64,000 nucleotides of DNA from assembly GCA_030180135.1 (NCBI GenBank), contig CM058236.1:59733728-59797727 (forward strand), read 5' to 3'. Each line of letters opens with the position of its first letter. The first letter of the stretch is position 1. Positions 10,261-21,459 of this stretch are shown piece by piece. The notes beneath the pieces were generated by a model. It had not been told where the DNA came from. It searched no databases and saw only the letters and a list, made by a program, of their open reading frames with translations. Source of the stretch: Orychophragmus violaceus (Eukaryota; Streptophyta; Magnoliopsida; Brassicales; Brassicaceae). The position numbers were made by a program, and so were the translations under genes.

Positions 10261-13200
10261 ATGACTACTACAAGCACACAAAACACATTCTCGATCCGGT
10301 CTGTTCTCGAGAAGGAGAAGCTGACTGGAACGAACTTCCTGACATGGTCAAGGAACTTGAGGCTGGTCCTCAAGCAGGAGAAGAAGGATTATGTCCTTCG
10401 AGATCCCCTCCCCGAGAGGCCTCTTGCCAATGCTGCCAGGACTCTGCACAATGCTTGGGAAAAGTATTCGTCAGATGAAAATGATGTTTATTGCCTGATG
10501 TTGGTGACAATGACTCCTGAGCTGCAAAAACAGTTCGAAAGTGTATTGTCTCCAATCGAGATCATGGCAAGCCTGAAATCGCTTTTTCAGGAGCAGGCTA
10601 GGACCGAGAGGTTCCAGACAGTTAAGAACCTCTTGGACTGTAAGTTGGCTGCGAATGCGGCAGTGAGTCCTCATGTGTTGAAGATGATGGGTTATCTCGA
10701 TCATCTTCACAAACTCGACTGCCCAATCAGCCAGGAACTTGCCTGCGACATCATTCTGCAGTCTTTACCTGCAAGCTATGATCAGTTCATTCTGAACTAT
10801 AACATGCATGGCTTGAGTAAGACACTGCCTGAGCTTCACGGAATGCTCAAGACTGCAGAGCCCAACTTGAAGAAAACCGCCAAGGACCCCAATGTACTTA
10901 TGGTACAAAAGGGCAAGGGGTTTAAGAAGTCTTCTGCTAAGGATAAGGGAAAGGCCAAGGGTGTCCAAGTCGCGGACAAGGACACGCCAAAGCCCAAGCC
11001 CAAGTCCAAGGCTGGGCCTACTGACATGTGCAGGTTCTGCAAAGAACTGGGGCATTGGAGAAGAGATTGTAAGAAATTCCAGGAAGGTCTAAAGGAATTA
11101 AAGAAGAAGACTTTCGAGACTTCTTCATCAGGTATTTTTGTTATAGAAGTTAATACAACTACTTCTGATAATACCTCATGGGTCATGGATACTGGTTGTG
11201 GGGCTCATATTTGTACTAATATGCAGGCACTCAGCAACAGTAGAAGGCTGAAGCAAGGACAAGTAGAGCTACGAGTTGGGAATGGAGCGAAAGTTTCAGC
11301 ACTAGCTGTAGGAACATACTTGTTGTCTTTACCTTCGGGATTGATTCTAGAACTTAATAATTGTTATTTTGTACCTGCTATAAGCAGAAATATTATTTCA
11401 ATTTCTTTGTTGGATTTGGAAGGTTATGATTTTTCAGTTAAGAATAAATTATGTTCCTTCAATCGCAACAATTTGTTCTATGGTTCTGCCCCTCTTACGA
11501 ATGGGCTTTACATACTCGATCAATCCGCGCCAATTTATAACATTAATACAAAACGGTTTAAACCTAATGAGGAAAACCGAACGTTTCTATGGCATTGTCG
11601 TTTAGGGCACATCAGCGAGAAACGCATCAAGAGGCTCCATTCGAATGGACTTCTTGGCTCATTTGACTTTGAGTCATGTGAGAAATGCGAATCCTGCATG
11701 ATGGGCAAAATGACACGGGCCCCCTTCAATAAACCTAACGAGAGGGCCAGTGACTTATTGGGCCTGATACACACTGATGTGTGTGGCCCAATGTCCACTA
11801 ATGCAAGAGGAAACTATCAGTACTTCATTACCTTCACTGATGATTTCAGTAGGTATGGATATGTTTATTTGATGAAACATAAGTCTGAATCTTTTGAGAA
11901 GTTCAGAGAATTCCAAAATGAAGTACAGAACCAACTTGGCAAAAGCATTAAGGCTCTTCGGTCCGACCGAGGAGGAGAATACTTAAGCCAGGAATTCAGT
12001 GATCATCTGAGAGAGTGTGGGATCGTATCCCAACTCACTCCTCCTGGAACACCTCAATGGAATGGTGTATCTGAGAGGAGAAATCGGACCTTATTGGATA
12101 TGGTTCGATCTATGATGAGTCACACAGACCTTCCAATATCCCTTTGGGGATATGCTCTGCTAACAGCAGTGTTCACTCTAAACAGAGCACCATCAAAAGC
12201 AGTAGCAAAGACACCATATGAATTATGGACTGGAGAAGCTCCAGTGCTGTCTTATCTAAGAATTTGGGGTTGTGAAGCCTATGTTAAGAGATTAATCTCA
12301 GATAAGCTTACACCAAAATCTGATAAATGCTACTTCATTGGTCATCCACGGGAAACCAAGGCTTATTACTTCTATCTACGTTCCGAAAACAAGATCTTTG
12401 TTGCCCGGGATTGTAACTTTCTTGAGAGAGAGTTTCTCTCTAAGAAAGACAGTGGGAGTAAGGTACTGCTTGAAGAAATTCAAGATGAACAGGATACTGC
12501 TCAACCTAATGAGGAAGAGCAGCGAGAGGATCTACAAGAAATTGTAGAGCCTGAACCTGTAGTACCTGAAGTTCGAAGATCCGGGAGGATCCGTCACGAA
12601 CCCGAGAGATATCAGGGATTCCTCGTGACTGACTGTCATGATCTTTTGATCATTGATGGTGATGAACCATCGAACTTCAATCAAGCCATGATGGGCCCAG
12701 ATTCCTCTAAGTGGCGCAAGGCCACTGATTCCGAAATGGACTCCATGTCGGTCAACCAAGTATTTTCGTTGGTTGACTTACCCGCTGGTGTAAAAGCCAT
12801 CGAGTGCAAATGGATCTTCAAGAAGAAGATTGACGTGGATGGAAATGTCCAGATTTATAAAGCCAGGTTGGTGGCAAAAGGTTTCAGACAAGTTCACGGT
12901 GTGGACTACGATGAAACCTATTCACCGGTGGCTATGATGAAATCTATTCGGATTCTACTAGCAACTGCAGCTTTTCATGATTATGAAATTTGGCAGATGG
13001 ACGTGAAAACCGCCTTCCTAAATGGTATTCTGGAAGAGGATGTGTATATGACGCAACCTGACGGTTACATAGATCCAAAGAATGCTGGGAAAGTATGCAA
13101 GCTTCATAAATCCATTTATGGATTGAAGCAAGCATCGAGGAGCTGGAATCTTCGTTTTGATGAAGCGATCAAGCAATTTGACTTCATCAGAAACGAAGAA

Positions 13201-14238
13201 GAACAATGCGTGTATAAGAAATCTAGTGGGAGCAAGATTGTATTTCTTATTCTGTATGTCGATGACATACTGCTTCTCGGAAACGACGTTCCAATGCTGA
13301 AGTCTGTAAAGGACTGGCTTGGAAGTTGTTTTTCCATGAAAGACATGGGTGAAGCCGCATACGTTCTTGGAATTAGGATCTATCGGGATAGACCTAAGAG
13401 GCTGATAGGCTTGTGTCAAGACTCATACATTGACAAAGTCCTACAAAGATTCAGCATGAAAGATTCCAAGAAGGGCTTCACGCCAATGGTACATGGCACA
13501 ACGCTAAGCAAGAAGCAGAGCCCTACGTCGGCTGCTGAGCTTGAGCGCATGAAGAATATTCCTTATGCATCTGCAATAGGATCTGTCATGTATGCCATGA
13601 TCTGTACTCGTCCTGATGTTGCTTACGCATTGAGCATGACGAGTAGATACCAGTCAAATCCAGGTGAAAACCATTGGATTGCCGTAAAGAACATCTTGAA
13701 GTATCTAAGACATACTAAGGATAAGTTCTTAGTGTACGGTGGAAGTGATGTGCTTAAAGTCAGTGGATTCACGGACGCAAGTTTCCAGACAGACACAGAT
13801 GATTTCCGATCACAGTCCGGTTATGTCTTTTGTCTGAATGGCGGTGCAGTAAGTTGGAGAAGCTCCAAGCAGGACACCGTTGCTGATTCCACTACAGAAG
13901 CTGAATATATCGCCGCCTCGGAAGCAGCGAAGGAAGCTGTTTGCATACGAAAGTTCATTATGGAACTAGGTGTGATACCAGATGCGGCTGAGCCTCTGGC
14001 ACTGTTTTGTGACAACAATGGTGCTATAGCTCAGGCAAAGGAACCAAGATCACACCAGAAATCCAAGCATGTTCAAAGAAGATATCACTTGATACGTGAC
14101 ATCATTAATAGAAAGGAAGTCAAGATCAGCCGAGTTCCGACAGATGATAATGTCGCTGATCCGTTGACAAAGCCACTCCCAAGGCCTAAGCTCGAGTTCC
14201 TGACTGAAGCTGTAGGCATTAGAAACATTGAAATGTAA
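10261..14238 (+). CDS. Copia gag-pol polyprotein, intact
   Basis: The 1325 residues form one frame. Gag with a UBN2-type domain spans about 20-215, followed by a Lys/Pro-rich linker and the CX2CX4HX4C zinc knuckle at 257-270. The protease active site DTG is at 310-312. The GAG-pre-integrase/zinc region (HCRLGH...CESC) spans about 443-480. The integrase catalytic triad is D506, D569 and E605, with the classic 35-residue gap between the last two. Reverse transcriptase has YVDD at 999-1002, and RNase H spans about 1168-1310. The order protease-integrase-RT-RNase H defines Copia. The ATG at 10261 follows the long leader and fits the start of Copia-1 and Copia-2 gag. No domain is missing, so the protein should support its own copying and could act on relatives such as Copia-1. 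Confidence 0.96.
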   Translation: MTTTSTQNTFSIRSVLEKEKLTGTNFLTWSRNLRLVLKQEKKDYVLRDPLPERPLANAARTLHNAWEKYSSDENDVYCLMLVTMTPELQKQFESVLSPIEIMASLKSLFQEQARTERFQTVKNLLDCKLAANAAVSPHVLKMMGYLDHLHKLDCPISQELACDIILQSLPASYDQFILNYNMHGLSKTLPELHGMLKTAEPNLKKTAKDPNVLMVQKGKGFKKSSAKDKGKAKGVQVADKDTPKPKPKSKAGPTDMCRFCKELGHWRRDCKKFQEGLKELKKKTFETSSSGIFVIEVNTTTSDNTSWVMDTGCGAHICTNMQALSNSRRLKQGQVELRVGNGAKVSALAVGTYLLSLPSGLILELNNCYFVPAISRNIISISLLDLEGYDFSVKNKLCSFNRNNLFYGSAPLTNGLYILDQSAPIYNINTKRFKPNEENRTFLWHCRLGHISEKRIKRLHSNGLLGSFDFESCEKCESCMMGKMTRAPFNKPNERASDLLGLIHTDVCGPMSTNARGNYQYFITFTDDFSRYGYVYLMKHKSESFEKFREFQNEVQNQLGKSIKALRSDRGGEYLSQEFSDHLRECGIVSQLTPPGTPQWNGVSERRNRTLLDMVRSMMSHTDLPISLWGYALLTAVFTLNRAPSKAVAKTPYELWTGEAPVLSYLRIWGCEAYVKRLISDKLTPKSDKCYFIGHPRETKAYYFYLRSENKIFVARDCNFLEREFLSKKDSGSKVLLEEIQDEQDTAQPNEEEQREDLQEIVEPEPVVPEVRRSGRIRHEPERYQGFLVTDCHDLLIIDGDEPSNFNQAMMGPDSSKWRKATDSEMDSMSVNQVFSLVDLPAGVKAIECKWIFKKKIDVDGNVQIYKARLVAKGFRQVHGVDYDETYSPVAMMKSIRILLATAAFHDYEIWQMDVKTAFLNGILEEDVYMTQPDGYIDPKNAGKVCKLHKSIYGLKQASRSWNLRFDEAIKQFDFIRNEEEQCVYKKSSGSKIVFLILYVDDILLLGNDVPMLKSVKDWLGSCFSMKDMGEAAYVLGIRIYRDRPKRLIGLCQDSYIDKVLQRFSMKDSKKGFTPMVHGTTLSKKQSPTSAAELERMKNIPYASAIGSVMYAMICTRPDVAYALSMTSRYQSNPGENHWIAVKNILKYLRHTKDKFLVYGGSDVLKVSGFTDASFQTDTDDFRSQSGYVFCLNGGAVSWRSSKQDTVADSTTEAEYIAASEAAKEAVCIRKFIMELGVIPDAAEPLALFCDNNGAIAQAKEPRSHQKSKHVQRRYHLIRDIINRKEVKISRVPTDDNVADPLTKPLPRPKLEFLTEAVGIRNIEM

Positions 14239-15081
14239 TCTAAATTTGAGTGGGAGTTTTGTAAGCTTTATTTTAGTTATTTGATATGTTCTTGTAAAAC
14301 ATTATTTATGTTTTAATGAAATTATTATTTCAAGATTATTTTAACTATGATGAAATAATCGTTCCAAAAATGATATGAACCATTTTATAGGTCATCGAAG
14401 TAAATGATTTGATCTTGAGTCATCGAAGTCATTTAGCTTGATCATGAGATCCTATATTTGATAAATGTTTTATATCATCATGTCCCTAGTCGAAGGTTGT
14501 TGAAACTGGAACACCAACAACCGTGTGAGACTGGATTGGTACGTGACTTATGACAAAGTCTCAGTGTGTCATAGATGCACGGCATCAAAGTCAGTACATA
14601 GGTGTATGTTGGGAACATACGACCGGACAAGACCCGCTTATAAGAACTCTTCAGGATATTTATATCTGTGTCATAAGAGATTCTTACTACGACTATAGAG
14701 TATAGTCCTTAGACCTGAGTTCGCATGCATGTGACTGCATATGGACTGATGCACTTTGATCATTGTCTAACGCTATCGTTCCGCGATAGCTATAAGGACC
14801 TTGTTTGGGTACATCATGAAATGAGTAGTTTACAGTGATGGAACAAGATGGGATTTGTCCCTCCAATATAAATGGAGTGAATATCTCTAGGCCAATCGGA
14901 GATTTGAATACTGGAAAACGCATGGCCATGCTCAAACGGACTTTCCCGAGTCGTTTGGATTGTCAGTATCAAATCAGAGTCCGATGAACAAGATTAGGCT
15001 TTATAAGGATGACACTAATCTTGCCTTATGACTAATCGAGATATTGTGACGAAAGGGATTATGAATACAGAGATTCCAGTT
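14239..15081 (+). other. 3' untranslated region of Copia-3
   Basis: There are 843 bases between the pol stop and the polypurine tract with no convincing reading frame. Part (about 14480-15080) is related to the same region of Copia-2 (about 3906-4560), so it is kept across the lineage. Confidence 0.7.
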
Positions 15082-15093
15082 CAAGTGGGAGAT
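15082..15093 (+). other. Polypurine tract of Copia-3
   Basis: CAAGTGGGAGAT immediately precedes the 3' LTR and would prime plus-strand DNA. Confidence 0.88.
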
Positions 15094-15735
15094 TGTTGGA
15101 ATTGTGTCCAGCAATCTCTGTACTGTCTCTATAAAGTAAGAGTATGTCAGTGATCAGACATAAGTCATACAATACTGGGGGTCATGATGGCTTGCTAGAG
15201 TCCGCTCATGATCTATAAGTCTTGGACTTATTGCCTTTATTGTATGATCCCATATGGGTCACACGCTTAAGCTAGCAGGAAATAAAGTAGGAACGGCTTA
15301 GCAGAAGTACGATAAAAGTGCCAGGCATTTGTCGTACTAAGAGAGAAAGCTTAATGGGTCTGATTAAATCCATGGGATTTAATCAGATTGGCATTTGGGC
15401 CCAAAAGCCCAAAAGGGAAAGAGAAGGCTTTTATAAGCTAAAAGCCAAAGCTCTTTCTCCTTAACCCTAGCCTCCCCAGCCGCGCCTCTCTCTCTCTTCT
15501 GCGCCCCATCTCCTCGTGGTCTAGCAGCCAGTTTCCGGTGATTGCGTGTGTGAGCCTTTGGAGGATTCATCTCTTGGTGTATCTCCCTGATCTCTGACCT
15601 GTTCATCAATTCCGCTGCAACAAACAGGTAAAAGGTGAGATCATAATGTTTCTAAATAAGAACACCTAGATCTAATGCATGTTTAGGTTGATATCAATAT
15701 GAGAATTGAATCAGGATCAACCGAACAATCCAACA
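15094..15735 (+). repeat. 3' LTR of Copia-3
   Basis: It has the same 642 bases as 7944-8585, offset 7150; I saw no mismatch. Confidence 0.95.
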
Positions 15736-15740
15736 ATCTT
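15736..15740. repeat. Target site duplication of Copia-3, right copy
   Basis: ATCTT, identical to 7939-7943. After it the Copia-2 leader resumes. Confidence 0.95.
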
Positions 15741-16411
15741 ATCTAATAAAAAAACTCGCATTATATTCAAACAATGTTTCCTCTATGAATATAATGATCC
15801 AAGATCCATACTTCACTAAAATCTGAGTGGACGACTCGTCATCACCCAAAGTTTAGTTATCTAGGTAAGCAAATCATTGCTAATTGTACCCAGTACAACT
15901 CTTGGTCGCAGATAAGACAATCCATGTCTCATCTACTCCGACGTCTCTGGGCCCAGAACTTCTGATGGCCCAGTCAAGTAAACCAATCTCTTTAGTCTTG
16001 TAATCATTGACAGTCGCACTGCAAGTCTATCAATGATCACCTGCCTTACTCATGTAGTAGTGGATACCAAGGACTCCAAGACTATCCAACAAATGACACG
16101 AGTCTTGACAGTAGACAAGATTGGGCAAGGCATCAAGGTTACTTGATATTTAGTTGAGGAAACTAAACCCAAAAGTTTAGCAAATCAATCTCTTAGGTCA
16201 TGTAATTGTTGATGTTTAACACTGCAAATTCATCAACATAACTACATGCCTTACTCACGTAATTGTGGACACAAGGCTCTTGGCTAGACCATCACACAAC
16301 GAAATGAGTCTTGACAATTGACCATTTTGAAGCTAAGCTTTGATCAAGGTTTAGGTCGAGTTTGGTTTCTGAAAATTCACGGTTCAATAACCAGAATTTC
16401 GAGCACTGTGT

Positions 16412-17040
16412 CGTTCGACGCAAACTATGTCTGTCGATCAACACCACCAAACAAAACCGGACTTCAATAACCGGTTAATCCAATTAACCTGGTTCATCGA
16501 ACCGGTCATGTCGATCGACACAACCCGTGTGTGACGGTCGATATAGACCTAAACCGAAGACAGTTTTGATAACCGGTTCAATTCAATTGAACGGACTTAT
16601 CAGATCAAACTGATCTTAACCATTCAAATCGGTTTATACTAATTGCGATAACTGGTTCAATCCAATTGAATCAATTCATCCAATTTTAAACCGTTTTAAC
16701 CAGTTTCAACTGATTGCGATAACCGTTCCAATTCGATTGAACCGATTTATCCAATCAAACTGATTTTAACCAATCGGTTTATTCTAATTGAGATAATCAG
16801 TTCAATCCAATTGAACCAATTCATCCAATTTAAACCGATATGTTCGGTCTTAACCAAGCATGGTAACCGGTCCAATCCAATTGAACCAATTAACCATTCG
16901 TTGGGTCTGTGTCGACCGACACTAAAACTGTGTCGATCGACACTGTACCAAATCTGCTCTGTGTCGACCGACACTCAAGTTGTGTCGCGAAAAACCCTAG
17001 CCGCCGAATCTGTCGTTTTCACTGTTCTGTGTCGATCGAC
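16412..17040 (-). promoter_or_regulatory. CGATCG-type pairs in the Copia-2 leader
   Basis: Cores, some with one mismatch, are centred at 16414.5/16437.5, 16514.5/16537.5, 16915.5/16936.5 and 16967.5/16988.5, with a further site at 17035.5. Within pairs the steps are 23, 23, 21 and 21 bp. The usual full site is TGTCGATCGACA or TGTCGACCGACA. These lie just inside the primer site, in the transcribed leader. Confidence 0.6.
16568..16890 (-). repeat. 74-bp degenerate tandem repeat in the Copia-2 leader
   Basis: Units beginning GATAACCGGTTCAAT or a variant start at 16568, 16647, 16718, 16792 and 16862, steps of 70-79 bp. Each contains a CAATTGAAC stretch and an AACCGGTT-like palindrome. I see no coding sense. 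Confidence 0.65.
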
Positions 17041-17167
17041 ACTGTGCGAAAACACAGACTCGATCTTGATCGAAATCGATCTGACCTGTTCTAACTAAAC
17101 AACCTAGTTTGCGAATCTAAATCATCAAATTCAATAAACAGGTCTGATTCAATGATAAAACCCTAAG

Positions 17168-17179
17168 ACTCTGATACCA
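17168..17179 (-). other. Primer binding site of Copia-2
   Basis: The minus strand reads TGGTATCAGAGT, one change from the usual initiator-Met site, next to the LTR edge at 17181. Confidence 0.85.
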
Positions 17180-17180
17180 C

Positions 17181-17910
17181 TATTGGAACTTCGAGCCAAT
17201 TCTACCAGATTCGGAATTGCTGTCAGCTTCCAAATAGCCTAGGATCTAGGGTCTAGTTAATTGAATCAAGGATCTGATCTCTGTTTACCTGGAGATTGGC
17301 AGCGGAAGATGGTCAGATAAACGAGATCTCTGGAGCGCCTCAGATGCTGCGCCTCTACTTCAGTCCACACGCACACAAGCTGGAATCCGCCGGGATGCTA
17401 GTACCGGGGCTCGGATCTCCTGGGAACTGAGTTCTTCGAGGTTTCTGTGTTTTCTCTCTGAGAAAACATTGTCTAGGCGGCGCTCTTCCCTCTAGGTCGA
17501 ATTATAAGATCACTTATATACGACCTCGACGTAAACCGAAACATTAGTTTCGGTTTCGGCCTTGTGTCGACCGACACACTTAGTGGTGTCGATCGACACA
17601 CATCTTGTGTCGACCGACGCACCCAATGGTGTCGATCGACACACCTCATTAAAACTCATATTCGATGTGTATCCAATACACATCGACCAGACCATATGCC
17701 AATGATCAATCCCTTATGAACTATGTCCAACTTGCTTAGGTGTGTGACCGTGTAGGTTCACACGATACTGGAAATGAGTTATAACTCATTTGTCATAAGC
17801 GGTTTCTAGCAAAACATTATGACTACCCAGTATCACATGAATTTTCTGATCTCGACAATACAACTATCTCCAGAGTGAGTACAATGTGATTTCAGGACAT
17901 AATCCCAACA
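17181..17910 (-). repeat. 5' LTR of Copia-2 (730 bp)
   Basis: On the minus strand it starts TGTTGGGATTATGTCC at 17910 and ends at 17181 beside the primer site; the terminal CA has decayed to TA. It carries four CGATCG-type sites centred at 17570.5, 17592.5, 17613.5 and 17635.5, spaced 22, 21 and 22 bp. Confidence 0.87.
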
Positions 17911-18245
17911 GAAAGGAACTGGCAGGCCGAGCTCTGATAGCCATCGCTGGAGACGGTGAAGAAGGTCTTGAGTCCCATGTTCTCCACAATCTGGTCGTAG
18001 TCCTCTAGCAGTCCAAGAGCCGTGAGGGTTGGGACATGAGGATACCGTGTTGGCCAAAATTGTATACCCTCCAGCTTGTCAAAGATTTCAGTAGGGGTAT
18101 ATTTCATTGGTGACGCCTCAATCACTTTCCCTGTGATCTCTGGAGCTACTTCCTCGACATCTATCCCTTTTCCTCTTGAGGAAGTCCCCACATCTTGTTC
18201 CGATGCCTTTGCCTTTAGTTTTGGGTTGGCGCGTGGTTTAGTCAT
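17911..18245 (-). pseudogene. Athila ORF1-type protein, N-terminal fragment
   Basis: The frame starts MTKPRANPKLKAKASEQD at 18245 and runs into Copia-2 at 17911, about 111 residues. It has a basic N-terminus and then a stretch around FWPTRYPHVPTLTALGLLED that resembles the start of the plant Athila ORF1 family (Pfam ATHILA ORF-1), a protein of unknown function encoded after pol. Compare the fuller copy in Athila-C at 51744-53290. The rest would lie left of the window, beyond Copia-1. Confidence 0.65.
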
Positions 18246-19119
18246 TGTCCTACAAAAGACAACTCAAAGAACGAATCAGCACATAGCACAATCCACCAAC
18301 ACAATCAATAAGAGCTTGAAGCATCAATGATCAACAATTGTGAAAGCTTAACAATTGCATGATTTTTTAATTTTAATGGAGCAAACAAGCTAAGGCATCA
18401 TAACCAATCTCAATTCAAGCTCAGCATAAGCATAATGAACGATCAAACTAATCACTTTCTTGAGCAATTCACACTTTTATCAACCGAAGGTTTGCAATGC
18501 ACATTTTTGAAATTTTTGTGAAACGAAACTCATTCAAATCGAGTAGTATCACAAACTTAAGCTTTTATCAATCCTATGCATCATTAGAAACTATCAAATT
18601 GGAAAAACCCCAAATTTTTCGGAATTCAAGCTTCTCAAGAACCCTAAATCACCAAAGATCAAAATCAAACAATCCTAGGGTGCAATCGAGTTGGGTAATC
18701 ATCTAGAAACAGTCTAGCAAGGGTTTCTAACAAGAATCATCAATCAACAACCGACAAATTCGAATTCTAAAATCATGCAAATTTTTACCCAATTCGATTT
18801 TGAGATAGAGATGATTATACCTTGGTCTGATGATGAGAGGTGAGAGTAGAGAGTGATTGCAAGTGGTAGAGCTTAGAAAACCTTGAATTTTGCACTTGAA
18901 AATTCGAAATTTTGTTGAAAATTGAGAAAGATAGGAAGTTTTAAGGAACTTGGGAAAAACCTTTGGTAAAATCGCAAGAGGGAGGAAGGAGAGAGAGACA
19001 CGATTTTTGGAGGAGAAAACAAAGAGAAATCGGTTCATTTGGTCGAAATTTGGGTTAAATTCGGTTAAATCCGGTTTGAAAACGGTTTAGAGTCGAGATG
19101 GCTTACCCGGGCGAAGGGT
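18246..19119 (-). other. Untranslated spacer of Athila-A before ORF1
   Basis: AT-rich spacer between pol and ORF1. I see no gene; short open frames are not conserved in any family I recognise. Confidence 0.6.
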
Positions 19120-19470
19120 GTATCGGCTTGGCCAACCGATACGCCAACCGATATCAACTCTTGGTTTTTCTTTCTTGCAATCTGTATCGGTTTGGAAGCC
19201 GATATGGTGACCGATATTGATTCATCCCGAGAGTCCGTATCGGTTTGGCCAACCGATACGGAAGCCGGTATTGGCTCTCGGTTTTATTTTCCCCAATCCG
19301 TATCGGCTTGGCCAACCGATACGGATGCCGATATTGAAGTTTCTGGGAAATCCGTATCGGTTTGGCCAACCGATACGGTAACCGATATTGAGCCCTCGGA
19401 TTAATTTTCCAAAACCGTATCGGTTTGGCAACCGATATTCATCCCGATATCGACCCAGACATCCCTTGAT
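19120..19470 (-). repeat. TATCGG/CCGATA hairpin array in the Athila-A spacer
   Basis: Six units start with GTATCGG at 19120, 19184, 19237, 19300, 19354 and 19417, so long (63-64 bp) and short (53-54 bp) units alternate. Most units contain GTATCGG, a short GGCC-centred loop, CCGATAC and then one more CCGATAT, so each can fold into a hairpin. A related array of 63-bp units sits in the LTR of the same element (38581-38940). Confidence 0.8.
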
Positions 19471-19657
19471 CTCCATTCCATGTCCTTTGCTTAACCCCTA
19501 TGAGTCCACAACTTCTCCAAAAGACCAAAACCTGATAAAACTCAAGCAAAACATCAAAAATAACAAGAAAATCACCATATGTACAAAGATAAACATGGGA
19601 ATGTCTCCCAAGTGCTTTTGTTTAAAGTCGGTAAGCTCGACTTTTCAAACCATGTTT

Positions 19658-20821
19658 TTAAGCTGATGGAGGGCTAGAGAGTGGAATCGAAATCCCTTCC
19701 TCTATATCTTCTGAAGCTAAGTAGTGCTTGAGCCTTTGACCATTAATCGTGAACTCTTCATCGGATTTGCCCCAAAGCACAATATCTCCATACGGCCTCA
19801 CTTCCTTCACCTTGAAAGGACCCGACCATCTAGACTTGAGCTTCCCGGGAAAAAGCTTCAACCGGGAGTTAAAGAGCAACACAAGAATTCCTTCCTTGAA
19901 CTCTTTCTTCAAAATGAGTTTGTCATGGAAGAGCTTGGTTCTTTCCTTGTATATCTTCGAGCTCTCAAAATCCTCAAGCCGTATCTCATCTAACTCATTC
20001 AGTTGAATCAATCACTTCTCAGTCGCGGTCTTGATGTCAAAGTTCAGCAACTTGACAGCCCACATAGCTTTGTACTCCACCTCAACCGGCAAGTGACAAG
20101 ACTTCCCGTATAGCATATTGAAAGGAGTGGTTCCAAGGGGGGTCTTGAATGCCGTCCTATAATCCCAAAGCGCATCATCGAGCTTCTTAGACCAGTCCTT
20201 CCTAGAAGCTCCCACAGTTTTCTCCAAGATGGCCTTAATTTGCCGGTTGGACACTTCAACTTGTCCACTTGTTTTAGGGTGATATGGAGTTGCTACCTTG
20301 TGCTTAACTCCATACTTCTTCAAGAGGCTTTCAAAGAGCTTGTTGATGAAGTGGGAACCTCCATCACTTATCACTATCCTTGGTACTCCAAATCTTGGGA
20401 ATATGATACTCTTGAAGAGCTTGATAACAACCTTAACATCATTTGTAGGACTGGCTACACCTTCAACCCATTTGGATACATAATCTACAACCACTAAGAT
20501 GTAGTTGTTTCCATAAGAAGATGGGAATGGTCCCATGAAGTCTATTCCCAAAACATTGAACACTCCTACTTCTAGAATTGGGTTTTGAGGCATCTCATTC
20601 CTCTTGCTTATGTTCCCCTTCCTTTGACAGAATTCACACTTAGATATGAATTCTTGGGCATCCTTGAACATTGTAGGCCACCAAAACCCAGCTTGTAGAG
20701 CCTCTTGAACTGTCTTGAAGGTAGCGAAGTGACCTCCATATGCTGATCCGTGACAGTGAAAAAGGATGCCTCCTGCCTCTTCATCCGCTATACATCTCCT
20801 GTAGAGTTGATCCTTACACAA
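19658..20821 (-). pseudogene. Athila-A integrase (two open blocks split by a stop)
   Basis: The first block (20821-20012) has the zinc-binding region (H...H...CEFC), then a DFMGPFP stretch with the first catalytic Asp, VISDGGSHF with the second, and the region around SGQVEVSNRQ with the catalytic Glu (usually AE; here VE). After a stop at 20012 the second block (20011-19658) carries the C-terminal part with the family's usual ELDEIR...YKERTK and W-S-GPF-V motifs. Integrase would insert the element's DNA. The stop makes it a pseudogene, though only lightly damaged. Confidence 0.82.
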
Positions 20822-21459
20822 GGTATAGAGATATGGTTCATCCCAATATTACCTATTGACATCCCGAAAGAACTTCTTTCTTTGGTAGCTGTCAAGACTT
20901 GGAGGTTCTTTCCCACAAGCTAAGTAGTTCACAAAATCAGCGTACCATAGCTCCTTATCATCAAGAGAGTTAACCTCTTCCAACTTCCGCTTTGTATCAT
21001 GAGCTTCTCTCACAGTTTTAACAGCCATTAGTTGCTCTTCCGGAAGTGAGTCATCAATGGGAACACTATCTTCGATTCACAGCCTTGAAAGATGATCTTC
21101 TACACCATTCTCTATCCCTTTCTTATCCTTGATCTCCAAATCAAAATCTTGTAGTAGTAAGATCCACCTTAGAAGCCTTGGCTTGGCATATTTCTTGGCA
21201 AGTAGATATCTCAACGCAGCATGATCCGTGTAGACTATGACCTTAGTTCCAACCAAGTATGTTCTGAACTTCTCAAAGGCAAACACCACAGCTAGAAGCT
21301 CCTTCTCAGTTGTTGCATATTTTACTTGAGCATCATCCAATGTCCTACTAGCATAGTAGATGACGTGAAGCTTCTTATCCTTCCTTTGCCCCAACACAGC
21401 CCCAACTGCATAATCACTAGCGTCGCACATGATCTCAAATGGTAATTCCCAATCAGGTG
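20822..21459 (-). pseudogene. Athila-A RNase H
   Basis: The block shows FEIMCDASDYAVGAVLGQ (catalytic Asp), later TEKELLAV (Glu) and YTDHAALRYL (Asp), the usual gypsy RNase H triad, then the linker to integrase. Stops occur near 21075 and 20855. The reading frame joins exactly with 30560 upward once Giant-LTR and one copy of its AGGTG duplication are taken out, so pol was open at the insertion point when Giant-LTR arrived. Confidence 0.82.

Larger units (their letters stand above)
7944..15735 (+). mobile_element. Copia-3: complete, apparently autonomous Copia retrotransposon
   Basis: The 7792-bp element has two 642-bp LTRs, a primer site, a 1.67-kb leader, a single 1325-codon gag-pol frame, an 855-bp 3' untranslated region, a polypurine tract and a perfect ATCTT target duplication. 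I found no difference between the LTRs on reading them side by side, so the insertion is very recent. It is nested in the leader of Copia-2. Every function needed for movement appears to be present. Confidence 0.95.
3561..17910 (-). mobile_element. Copia-2: degenerate Copia element split by Copia-3
   Basis: Reading on the minus strand: 5' LTR 17181-17910, primer site 17168-17179, leader 17180-15741, interruption by Copia-3 (15735-7944), rest of the leader, gag 7890-7024, pol remnant to about 4640, 3' untranslated region, polypurine tract, and 3' LTR from 3892. The element lies in the ORF1 remnant of Athila-A; the flank at 17911-17915 is gaaag and its partner is outside the window. The protein family is the same lineage as Copia-3 but much older: pol is full of stops and shifts. 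Confidence 0.87.
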
